A DNA stretch of 5,640 nt from DASSKA01 sp035765755 (GTDB taxonomy: Bacteria; Actinomycetota; Actinomycetes; Propionibacteriales; Nocardioidaceae): contig DASTWW010000270.1 of assembly GCA_035765755.1 (NCBI GenBank), positions 1 through 5,640 of the forward strand, written 5' to 3'. The translations under genes were made by a program, and so were the position numbers. The notes beneath the pieces were generated by a model. It did no database searches, was not told the origin of the DNA, and worked only from the letters and a program-made list of their open reading frames with translations. Within the stretch, counting starts at the first letter, position 1; each line of letters begins with the position of its first letter. Positions 1-4,565 of this stretch are shown here, one piece after another.

Positions 1-774
1 CCCAGCGCGGGCCAGAACTTCCTGGTCGTCGACGACGACCGGGTGGCCCGGCAGATCGCCGAGAAGCGGGAGGCGCGGGAGCGCGCTGCCCTGCAGGCGC
101 AGCGGCGCGGCCGTCGTACTCTCGAGGACTTCATGGCCTCCATGGAGAAGGGCGAGAGCCAGGAGCTCAACCTCATCCTCAAGGGCGACGTGTCCGGCTC
201 CGTCGAGGCGCTGGAGGACTCGCTGGCCAAGATCGACGTCGGCGAGGAGGTCAGCCTGCGGGTCATCGACCGCGGTGTCGGTGCGATCACCGAGACCAAC
301 GTGATGCTGGCCGCGGCCTCGAACGCGATCATCATCGGCTTCAACGTCCGCCCGCAGGGCAAGGCCACCGAGCTGGCGGACAAGGAAGGCGTGGAGATCC
401 GCTACTACTCGGTCATCTACAACGCGATCGAGGAGATCGAGGCGGCCCTGAAGGGCATGCTGAAGCCGAAGTACGAGGAGGTCTCGCTCGGCACCGCCGA
501 GATCCGCGAGATCTTCCGGTCCAGCAAGATCGGAAACATCGCGGGTTGCATGGTGACCAGCGGGGTGATCCGCCGCAACGCCAAGGCCCGGCTGCTCCGG
601 GACGGCAACGTGGTCGCCGACGATCTCGACCTGGCGTCGTTGCGGCGCGAGAAGGACGACGTCACCGAGGTCCGCGAGGGCTTCGAGTGCGGTCTCGTCC
701 TGCGCAACTACAACGACATCAAGACCGGTGACGTGGTGGAGACCTTCGAGATGCGGGAGATCCCCCGCGACTGA
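1..774 (+). CDS. infB: Translation initiation factor IF2, C-terminal part (5' end outside window)
   Basis: IF2 is the GTPase that brings fMet-tRNA to the 30S subunit and promotes subunit joining. The frame is open from base 1, so the gene is cut by the window edge; 257 codons precede the TGA at 772-774. The GTPase domain is not in view. The visible part begins with the conserved stretch FLVVDDDRVARQIAEKR. The domain III core follows (LNLILKGDVSGSVEAL near visible residue 56, then IDRGVGAITETNV and IIGFNVRPQG). The C-terminal beta-barrel that binds formyl-methionyl-tRNA comes last, with ECGLVLRNYNDIKTGD near visible residues 229-244. The ending EMREIPRD is normal for the family, so the 3' end is intact. 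A 203-bp spacer with a terminator-like hairpin separates it from rbfA. Assignment is by direct recognition of conserved IF2 blocks. Confidence 0.97.
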   Translation, partial: PSAGQNFLVVDDDRVARQIAEKREARERAALQAQRRGRRTLEDFMASMEKGESQELNLILKGDVSGSVEALEDSLAKIDVGEEVSLRVIDRGVGAITETNVMLAAASNAIIIGFNVRPQGKATELADKEGVEIRYYSVIYNAIEEIEAALKGMLKPKYEEVSLGTAEIREIFRSSKIGNIAGCMVTSGVIRRNAKARLLRDGNVVADDLDLASLRREKDDVTEVREGFECGLVLRNYNDIKTGDVVETFEMREIPRD

Positions 775-781
775 GCAGGGT

Positions 782-808
782 GGCCCCTCGCCGCCTGAGC
801 GAGGGGCC
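782..808 (+). terminator. Terminator-like hairpin after infB
   Basis: A perfect 10-bp inverted repeat (782-791 with 799-808, arm GGCCCCTCGC) closes a 7-nt loop, starting eight bases after the infB stop. The position and GC-rich stem fit an intrinsic terminator or a 3'-end-stabilising hairpin. Only CTTCG follows, with no real T-run, as is common in high-GC actinobacteria. It may therefore be a partial terminator or attenuator that lets some transcription through to rbfA. The hairpin is seen directly; its termination activity is inferred. Confidence 0.55.
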
Positions 809-828
809 CTTCGCCAGGGTGGTGCTTG

Positions 829-864
829 GCGGCCCTTGACCAGGGTCCCCTGGTAAAGGGCCGC
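829..864. repeat. 36-bp near-perfect palindrome (palindrome 1 of a phased set)
   Basis: Bases 829-845 pair with 848-864 at 16 of 17 positions (only 838/855 fails), leaving two central bases. The core is ACCAGGGTCCCCTGGT at 839-854, centre 846.5. The left arm contains TTGACC (836-841), which looks like a -35 box, but no suitable -10 lies 16-18 bp downstream. As RNA it would be a long stable hairpin; as DNA it could be an operator. The core recurs with one change at 901-916. No T-run follows, so a simple terminator is unlikely. Function unknown. Confidence 0.7.
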
Positions 865-894
865 TGCCCCTGGTGAATTCACCATGGGGAGCGG
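861..894. repeat. 34-bp near-palindrome with perfect 14-bp core (palindrome 2 of a phased set)
   Basis: The core TGGTGAATTCACCA (871-884) is a perfect 14-bp palindrome centred at 877.5. Flanking bases extend the symmetry to 861-894, with 15 of 17 positions pairing (866/889 and 870/885 fail). It shares the half-site CCCTGGT(A/G)AA with the palindromes on each side, and its left flank CCGC is also the right end of palindrome 1. The two could therefore form alternative structures in RNA. Its centre is exactly 31 bp from each neighbour. Function unknown; a dimeric-regulator binding site is the simplest reading. Confidence 0.65.
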
Positions 895-900
895 GACGAA

Positions 901-916
901 ACCAGGGTGCCCTGGT
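901..916. repeat. 16-bp palindrome ACCAGGGTGCCCTGGT (palindrome 3 of a phased set)
   Basis: Two 7-bp arms (901-907 and 910-916) flank two central bases, centre 908.5. It differs from the core of palindrome 1 at one base of 16, and both copies are followed by AAA, so 18 of 19 bases match between 839-857 and 901-919. Short flanking complementarity (893-896 with 922-925) could extend it as RNA across an internal loop. It ends about 60 bp before the rbfA start, inside the rbfA leader or promoter region. A separate 12-bp palindrome, CCCCGGCCGGGG, follows at 923-934. Confidence 0.65.
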
Positions 917-962
917 AAACATCCCCGGCCGGGGGAACCGGGATAGCGAGCAGGACCGGGAC

Positions 963-968
963 AAGGAG
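963..968 (+). promoter_or_regulatory. Ribosome binding site of rbfA
   Basis: AAGGAG lies nine bases before the ATG at 978. It fixes this ATG as the rbfA start rather than the in-frame GTG at 873, which lies inside palindrome 2 and would add 35 residues unlike any RbfA N-terminus. Confidence 0.8.
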
Positions 969-977
969 AGCAAGGCG

Positions 978-1412
978 ATGAGCAACCCGCGGGTCCGCAA
1001 GGTCGCGGACCGGATCAGGGTCGTGGTGGCCGAGATGCTCGAGCGGCGGATCAAGGACCCGCGGCTCGGCTTCGTGACGATCACCGACGTCCGGGTCAGC
1101 GGCGACACCCAGAACGCGTCGGTGTTCTACACCGTGCTCGGGGAGCAGGACCAGCTCGACGGCACCGCCGCCGCGCTGGAGTCGGCCAAGGGACTGATCC
1201 GCTCCGAGGTCGGCAAGCAGCTGGGCATGCGGCACGTGCCGACCCTGGAGTTCATCCACGACGCGCTACCGGACAGTGCCCGGGCCATCGACGAGCTGCT
1301 GGCTCGGGCGCGCGCCTCCGACGCCGAGGTCGCTGCCTCTGCGGCGGGGGCGGCGTACGCCGGCGAGGCGGATCCTTACCGCCGGCCGGCTGAGGACGAC
1401 GACGAGGAGTGA
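978..1412 (+). CDS. rbfA: 30S ribosome-binding factor A
   Basis: RbfA binds immature 30S subunits and assists late 16S rRNA processing and maturation; it is a cold-shock-associated factor in bacteria such as E. coli. The 144-residue product is a normal size, built around a single KH-type fold. It opens with MSNPRVRKVADRIRVVVAEML, followed by the family signature DPRLGFVTITDVRVSGD (residues 27-43), the NASVFYTVLG strand (46-55), and VPTLEFIHDALPDSARAIDELL (87-108). After residue 110 comes an Ala-rich then acidic tail (ending AEDDDEE), probably disordered and typical of actinobacterial copies. The ATG is preceded by AAGGAG. The stop overlaps the truB start by four bases, so the two are probably translationally coupled. 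The leader upstream holds three evenly spaced palindromes, which may control this gene. Confidence 0.95.
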   Translation: MSNPRVRKVADRIRVVVAEMLERRIKDPRLGFVTITDVRVSGDTQNASVFYTVLGEQDQLDGTAAALESAKGLIRSEVGKQLGMRHVPTLEFIHDALPDSARAIDELLARARASDAEVAASAAGAAYAGEADPYRRPAEDDDEE

Positions 1413-2281
1413 GCTCCGTCTCCGGCCTCGTGGTGGTCGACAAGCCGTCCGGGCTGACCTCGCACGACGTGGTCGGCCGGGTGCGCCGGCTCGCCTCCAC
1501 CCGCCGCGTGGGGCACGCCGGCACGCTCGACCCGATGGCGACCGGCGTCTTGCTGCTCGGGGTCAACCGGGCCACCCGGCTGCTCGGCCACCTGGCGTTG
1601 ACCGAGAAGGAGTACGACGCGGTGGTGCGGCTCGGTGTGAGCACCACCACCGACGATGCCGAGGGAGAGGTCACCGCGACGTGCTCCGCTGCCGGCCTCA
1701 ACGAGCCGGAGATCCGGGCAGCCCTGGAGAAGTTCACCGGGACTTTTCCGCAGGTGCCGTCCTCGGTCTCGGCGGTCAAGGTCGGTGGGCAGCGGGCCTA
1801 CAAGCGGGTGCGCGCCGGTGAGGACGTGGTGCTCGCGGCGCGTACCGTGACGATCCACCGGCTGGAGGCCGGACCCCCACGTGTCGACGGGGACGTGGTC
1901 GACCTCCCCATCACGGTGCGCTGCTCCAGCGGCACCTACATCCGGGCCATCGCCCGTGACCTCGGCGCCGCGCTCGGCGTCGGAGGCCACCTCGTCGCCC
2001 TCCGTCGTACCGCTGTGGGGCCGTTCGGCCTCGACGAGGCGATCACCCTGGATGCGCTTGCCGAGGACTTCACCATGCTGCCGATGGCGGCCGTCGCCCG
2101 CCGCTGTTTCCCGGCCCTCGACCTCGACGAGACCCAGGCCCCCGCCGTCGCGCACGGCCGGGCCCTCGAGCTCGACACCGGATCCCCCGGGCCGGTGGCC
2201 GTGTTCGGCCCGGGCGGGGAGTTCCTGGCGTTGTACGAGCAGCGCGGCCCGCTCGCCAAGGCGGTCGCGGTCTTCGCCTGA
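1409..2281 (+). CDS. truB: tRNA pseudouridine(55) synthase TruB
   Basis: TruB converts uridine 55 in the T-loop of elongator tRNAs to pseudouridine. The 290-residue product starts at a GTG within the overlap GTGA shared with the rbfA stop. The purine-rich end of rbfA (GAGGA at 1392-1396 and GAGGAG at 1404-1409) and coupling with rbfA translation explain initiation without a separate leader. Conserved blocks run in order: LVVVDKPSGLTSHDVV (7-22), GHAGTLDPMATGVL (35-48) with the probable catalytic Asp at residue 41, KEYDAVVRLGVSTTTDDAEGEV near 69-89, and SSGTYIRAIARDLG (173-186). The last roughly 60 residues (FPALDLDETQAPAVAHGR onward) match the actinobacterial TruB C-terminal, PUA-like domain. 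All key residues appear present and length is normal. No nrnA-type phosphoesterase gene lies between rbfA and truB, as it does in some actinobacteria. Confidence 0.96.
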   Translation: MSSVSGLVVVDKPSGLTSHDVVGRVRRLASTRRVGHAGTLDPMATGVLLLGVNRATRLLGHLALTEKEYDAVVRLGVSTTTDDAEGEVTATCSAAGLNEPEIRAALEKFTGTFPQVPSSVSAVKVGGQRAYKRVRAGEDVVLAARTVTIHRLEAGPPRVDGDVVDLPITVRCSSGTYIRAIARDLGAALGVGGHLVALRRTAVGPFGLDEAITLDALAEDFTMLPMAAVARRCFPALDLDETQAPAVAHGRALELDTGSPGPVAVFGPGGEFLALYEQRGPLAKAVAVFA

Positions 2282-2405
2282 CCGGCCGGCATCCCTGGTC
2301 GGGGGTGGCCGTCCCTGGAGCCGAAGCCGGCCGAGCGGCCGTTGCGATCGGGGCGAGGGGCCGGTGTGGGAGCATTCAGGGCGTACCAGCGAGGACAGGA
2401 GCAGC
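2282..2405 (+). other. truB-ribF spacer with GC-rich inverted repeats
   Basis: This 124-bp spacer contains an 8-bp inverted repeat (2283-2290 with 2326-2333, CGGCCGGC), a small hairpin CGGCC-GAGC-GGCCG (2328-2341) and two copies of TCCCTGG 20 bp apart (2292 and 2312). Neither hairpin is followed by a T-run, so termination is doubtful. I see no convincing -35/-10 pair. There is also no FMN riboswitch core in front of ribF. The spacer is long enough for a promoter or a leader, but nothing decisive is visible. Confidence 0.35.
2391..2401 (+). promoter_or_regulatory. Ribosome binding site of ribF
   Basis: The purine-rich stretch GAGGACAGGAG precedes GTG 2406. AGGAG leaves a short 4-nt spacer, while the upstream GAGGA leaves 10 nt. 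Together with the family N-terminus this favours GTG 2406 over the in-frame GTG at 2364. Confidence 0.65.
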
Positions 2406-3371
2406 GTGCGGATCTGGCGTTCACTGACCGACGTGCCGGCCGACCTCGGCCGGACCGTGGTCACGGTCGGCAACTTCGACGGCGTGCACCTCGGCCACCA
2501 GCACGTGATCTCCCGAGCCCGAGAGGTCGCCGCCGGACTGGACACCGAGCACCTCGTGGCGGTCACCTTCGACCCGCACCCGATCGCGGTGCTGCGCCCC
2601 GAGCACGCACCACCGACGCTGACCACGGTGGAGAGCCGCAACGAGCTGCTCAACGCGGCCGGCGTCGACGACGTGCTGGTGCTGCCGTTCACCCGCGAGG
2701 TCGCGGACTGGTCCCCGGAGCGGTTCGTGAAGGAGATCCTCGTCGACGCGCTGCACGCGAATGCCGTCGTGGTCGGGGTGAACTTCCGGTTCGGCAGCAA
2801 GGCCGCCGGGGATGTGACCACGCTGCGCGAGCTGGGGAAGCGGTTCGACTTCGCCACCGAGGGCATCGCCCTGGACGGCGGGCCGCAGGTGTGGTCCTCG
2901 ACGTACGTCCGGAACTGCCTCGCGGCAGGCGACGTCGAGGGGGCCGCGGAGGCGCTCGGCCGCCCGTACTCGGTGCGCGGCGCGGTCGTCGAGGGCGACA
3001 AGCGCGGCCGCGCGCTCGGCTTCCCGACCGCGAACGTGCCCACGGCAGGGATCCGGGCGGTGCCGGCCGACGGGGTGTACGCCGGCTGGCTGCGCCGGCT
3101 CCACGACGAGGACGGCGCCCCCATGCCGGCCGCGATCAGCGTCGGCACCAACCCGACGTTCGAGGGGGAGCGGGAGCGCCGGGTGGAGTCCTACGTGCTG
3201 GACCGCGACGACCTCGAGCTGTACGGCGCGGAGGTCGAGGTGTCCTTCGTGGCCCGGATCCGGGGCATGAAGCGCTTCGACTCCGTGGACCACCTGGTGG
3301 CCACCATGGCCGAGGATTGTGACCGGGCCCGGCTGATCCTGGACGTGCCCGAGCGCTCAGACGCGCCCTGA
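2406..3371 (+). CDS. ribF: Bifunctional riboflavin kinase / FAD synthetase
   Basis: RibF phosphorylates riboflavin to FMN and then adenylylates FMN to FAD, both ATP-dependent. The 321-residue product has the two-module prokaryotic layout. The N-terminal nucleotidyltransferase (about 1-185) shows VTVGNFDGVHLGH (19-31) with the HxGH motif, VTFDPHP (53-59), VNFRFGSKAAGDV (125-137) and SSTYVRN (164-170). The C-terminal riboflavin kinase (about 186-310) shows GDKRGRALGFPTANV (197-211), whose PTAN Thr and Asn bind Mg-ATP in the family, then GVYAGWL, SVGTNPTFEG (245-254) and RRVESYVLD (258-266) with the catalytic Glu probably at 261. The start VRIWRSLTDVPADLGR matches actinobacterial RibF N-termini. 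Its 3' end overlaps the convergent minus-strand gene by 15 bp, with both stop codons inside one small hairpin. No sign of decay. Confidence 0.96.
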   Translation: MRIWRSLTDVPADLGRTVVTVGNFDGVHLGHQHVISRAREVAAGLDTEHLVAVTFDPHPIAVLRPEHAPPTLTTVESRNELLNAAGVDDVLVLPFTREVADWSPERFVKEILVDALHANAVVVGVNFRFGSKAAGDVTTLRELGKRFDFATEGIALDGGPQVWSSTYVRNCLAAGDVEGAAEALGRPYSVRGAVVEGDKRGRALGFPTANVPTAGIRAVPADGVYAGWLRRLHDEDGAPMPAAISVGTNPTFEGERERRVESYVLDRDDLELYGAEVEVSFVARIRGMKRFDSVDHLVATMAEDCDRARLILDVPERSDAP

Positions 3372-3374
3372 GCG
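3354..3374. terminator. Small hairpin spanning both convergent stop codons
   Basis: A perfect 7-bp inverted repeat (CGCTCAG at 3354-3360, CTGAGCG at 3368-3374) closes a 7-nt loop. The minus-strand stop (3357-3359) lies in the left arm and the ribF TGA (3369-3371) in the right. Being symmetrical, it could serve both converging transcripts as a bidirectional 3'-end hairpin. The stem is short and has no T-run on either side, so termination strength is doubtful. Confidence 0.35.
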
Positions 3375-3839
3375 GTCCGGCGCTGAGTGGTCCGGCATCG
3401 GCAGAGCCGGACGGCGCCTCCGGTGCAGCTCGCCGCGCGTGACGCCGACACCGAAGGTGATCACGGTTGCCCCTGCGAGGACAGCGAAGGCGCCGGCCTC
3501 GACCAGCCGGGCGGGCTCGTCGAGCAGGGCGAGGCTCGGGTTCCCGGCCTTGTACCAGACCGTCTCCGGCGTCGGGTGCGACGGCGTGGGCCCGGGGTCG
3601 TCGATGGTGTAGGTCTGCCCGTTCACCCGGTAGAACACGATGCCGCCCTGGTTGCTGCCCTGGACGGTCTTCCCGCTCCAGTACAGCCAGTTCGGGGTCT
3701 GTATCTCGACCAGGAACAGCAGCACCCAGAGCAGGGCCAGGCCGAGGGCGACCAGCGTCCACGGCAGCGCCCCGTCGTCGAGGATCAGCTGCTTCCACCG
3801 CGGACGGTCGACGTGGATGTGTTCGTCCAGCCAGCTCAC
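3357..3839 (-). CDS. Two-span membrane protein, DUF3592-like (paralog A)
   Basis: No specific function is recognised. The 160-residue product has a conserved cytoplasmic N-terminus (MSWLDEHIHVDRPRWKQL), a transmembrane helix at about 27-46 (WTLVALGLALLWVLLFLVEI), an outside domain of about 65 residues, a second helix at about 113-133, and a basic cytoplasmic tail (RGELHRRRRP). By the positive-inside rule both ends face the cytoplasm. The outer domain (GSNQGGIVFYRVNGQTYTIDDPGPTP, then VWYKAGNPSLALLDE) resembles the small beta domain of DUF3592 proteins, often written as 'Y-V-x-G-x-x-Y-T' followed by 'Y-x-P-x-N-P-x-x-A'. It starts at GTG 3839, supported by perfect alignment with its paralog; no strong Shine-Dalgarno is visible. 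Its C-terminus is about 12 residues longer than paralog B and includes a 5-codon tandem repeat (MPDHS/APDRS, 148-157). It converges on and overlaps ribF by 15 bp. Confidence 0.8.
   Translation of the reverse strand: MSWLDEHIHVDRPRWKQLILDDGALPWTLVALGLALLWVLLFLVEIQTPNWLYWSGKTVQGSNQGGIVFYRVNGQTYTIDDPGPTPSHPTPETVWYKAGNPSLALLDEPARLVEAGAFAVLAGATVITFGVGVTRGELHRRRRPALPMPDHSAPDRSGRV
3369..3398. repeat. 15-bp tandem repeat in the 3' end of membrane-protein gene A
   Basis: Two adjacent 15-bp units (3369-3383 and 3384-3398) match at 12 of 15 bases and share TGAG(C/T)GGTCCGGC. In the minus-strand frame they encode MPDHS and APDRS. The first unit contains the ribF stop codon, so the repeat sits at the ribF/gene A junction. 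The tail it encodes is absent from paralog B. Confidence 0.6.
3786..3838 (-). repeat. 53-bp near-identical block at the 5' end of gene A (copy 1)
   Basis: This covers the first 17-18 codons of gene A apart from the first base of its start codon. It matches 4320-4372 at 52 of 53 bases; the single difference is a synonymous Arg codon (CGT versus CGC). Just inside the genes the DNA identity drops to roughly 80% by eye, so the block is much better conserved than its surroundings. Confidence 0.85.
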
Positions 3840-3926
3840 GTGCCCAGTCTCGCACCGGGTCCGCCGCAGCGCACCGCCCTTTTTCGCGCGCCGCTCGGCA
3901 GCGAGGCCAAGTGGCCGAAGCGCACC
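3840..3926. other. 87-bp spacer between the two paralogous membrane-protein genes
   Basis: It follows gene B and precedes gene A on the minus strand. It contains a small inverted repeat GGCCA-AG-TGGCC (3905-3916, plus strand) that could mark the gene B 3' end, and a T5 run at 3880-3884 reading as A5 on the coding strand, so not a terminator tail for these genes. About 20 bp directly upstream of the gene A start resembles the same region of gene B (shared GACTGG and CCGGTG on the minus strand). The duplication therefore included a little upstream DNA. Confidence 0.4.
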
Positions 3927-4373
3927 TCAGCGGCCGACCGGGACCCGGCGCCGCCGGCGCAGCTCACCGGTGGCGACGCCGATCCCGAAGCTGACCACCG
4001 CGGCGCCGGCGAGGCCGACGAACAGCCCCTCCTCGACCAGCCGCAGCGGGCTGTCCAGCATGGCCACGTAGGGGTTGCTCGGGTCGTAGTAGACGGTGCG
4101 GGGCTCCGGCTGCGGCGGCGTGGGGCCGGGGTCGTCGATGGTGTACTGCTCGCCGTGCACGTGGTAGAAGACGATGCCGCCCTGGTTGGAGCCGACCACG
4201 GCCTTCCCCGACCAGTAGATGTGCGTCTCGGACTGCACCTCGACCAGCAGGAACAGCACCCACAGCACGGCCAGGGCCAAGGCGATCAGCATCCACGGGA
4301 GGGCGCCGTCGTCGAACAGCAGCTGCTTCCACCGCGGGCGGTCGACGTGGATGTGTTCGTCCAGCCAGCTCAT
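3927..4373 (-). CDS. Two-span membrane protein, DUF3592-like (paralog B)
   Basis: Function unknown. The 148-residue product aligns without gaps to paralog A over 143 residues with 99 identities by hand count (about 69%). It has the same plan: identical first 18 residues, helix at about 27-46 (WMLIALALAVLWVLFLLVEV), outer domain (GSNQGGIVFYHVHGEQYTIDDPGPTPPQPEPRTVYYDPSNPYVAML), second helix at about 113-133, and a basic tail (GELRRRRRVPVGR). The segment YYDPSNPYVAML is the better DUF3592-like match of the pair. It starts at ATG 4373; the upstream bases (GACTGGACGCG) give no clear Shine-Dalgarno. It is transcribed divergently from rpsO and lies upstream of gene A in the same direction with an 87-bp gap, so the two may share a transcript. 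No enzyme motif is visible. Confidence 0.82.
   Translation of the reverse strand: MSWLDEHIHVDRPRWKQLLFDDGALPWMLIALALAVLWVLFLLVEVQSETHIYWSGKAVVGSNQGGIVFYHVHGEQYTIDDPGPTPPQPEPRTVYYDPSNPYVAMLDSPLRLVEEGLFVGLAGAAVVSFGIGVATGELRRRRRVPVGR
4320..4372 (-). repeat. 53-bp near-identical block at the 5' end of gene B (copy 2)
   Basis: This is the partner of 3786-3838 in direct orientation, 534 bp away, with 52 of 53 bases identical. Both copies begin at the start codon of their gene, and weaker similarity continues about 20 bp upstream. Confidence 0.85.
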
Positions 4374-4406
4374 CGCGTCCAGTCTGCCACCGGCGGCCGT
4401 GCAGAC

Positions 4407-4425
4407 CCAGGGTATGCCTGGTCAA
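4407..4425. repeat. CCAGG-N5-CCTGG palindrome in the gene B/rpsO divergent region
   Basis: CCAGG (4407-4411) and CCTGG (4417-4421) flank five bases. Read on the minus strand, the site with its neighbour is TTGACCAGGCATACCCTGG, close to TTGACCAGGGTCCCCTGG at 836-853 before rbfA. It lies between the divergent genes, about 35 bp from the gene B start and about 140 bp before rpsO. It could be an operator of the same regulator, but one weakly related copy is thin evidence. Confidence 0.4.
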
Positions 4426-4440
4426 TGCAGGTTCGAGCGA

Positions 4441-4471
4441 TTGGGTGAAAGCAACGTCGCGCTGCTAACCT
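4441..4471 (+). promoter_or_regulatory. Candidate rpsO promoter
   Basis: TTGGGT (4441-4446) and TAACCT (4466-4471) could be the -35 and -10 boxes of a housekeeping-sigma promoter. The 19-bp spacer is longer than ideal, and the -10 matches only at its key T, A and final T. Transcription would start near 4478, giving a leader of about 88 nt. A promoter is needed somewhere here because the upstream genes run the other way. Confidence 0.35.
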
Positions 4472-4473
4472 TG

Positions 4474-4497
4474 CGCGGTTGCCGTGCAACGGCCGCG
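4474..4497 (+). promoter_or_regulatory. Possible hairpin in the rpsO leader
   Basis: CGCGG (4474-4478) can pair with CCGCG (4493-4497), and TTGC (4479-4482) with GCAA (4486-4489), leaving a 3-nt loop and a 3-nt bulge. A second pairing CCGGG/CCCGG lies at about 4510-4530. S15 represses its own mRNA through structured leaders in several bacteria, so an autoregulatory element is plausible. The sequence does not match an S15-binding leader that I can recognise. Confidence 0.25.
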
Positions 4498-4550
4498 GAT
4501 CTGAGAGTGCCCGGGTGAACAGGCCCCGGCGCGCCGCGCAGCGAACCACC

Positions 4551-4560
4551 GAGAGAGGAG
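4551..4560 (+). promoter_or_regulatory. Ribosome binding site of rpsO
   Basis: GAGAGAGGAG ends five bases before GTG 4566. It selects this start, which gives a 91-residue S15, over the upstream in-frame ATG at 4479, which would add 29 residues foreign to the family. Confidence 0.8.
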
Positions 4561-4565
4561 CCCGC

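Noticed and set aside
836..864. Promoter using TTGACC at 836-841
   Set aside because: The -35-like box is good, but the bases 16-18 bp downstream are GGGCCG-like with no -10. The box is part of the long palindrome, which explains it better.
873..977. An upstream in-frame GTG start for rbfA
   Set aside because: It lies inside a palindrome and lacks a ribosome binding site. The added residues resemble no RbfA, whereas ATG 978 has AAGGAG nine bases upstream.
2282..2405. FMN riboswitch before ribF
   Set aside because: The conserved FMN-aptamer segments are not present, and the gap is too short and differently structured.
1376..3151. A 591-codon open frame on the minus strand across truB and ribF
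   Set aside because: It lies antisense to two clearly recognisable genes; its translation is low-complexity Ser/Arg/Gly/Pro-rich sequence with no family blocks. Such shadow frames are usual in high-GC DNA.
3387..4448. A 353-codon plus-strand open frame opposite the two membrane-protein genes
   Set aside because: Its apparent repeats (for example the QLLPPR-VDVDVFVQPAH segments) are the antisense image of the duplicated minus-strand genes, whose products have coherent membrane topology and conserved cores. The plus-strand frame is not independent.
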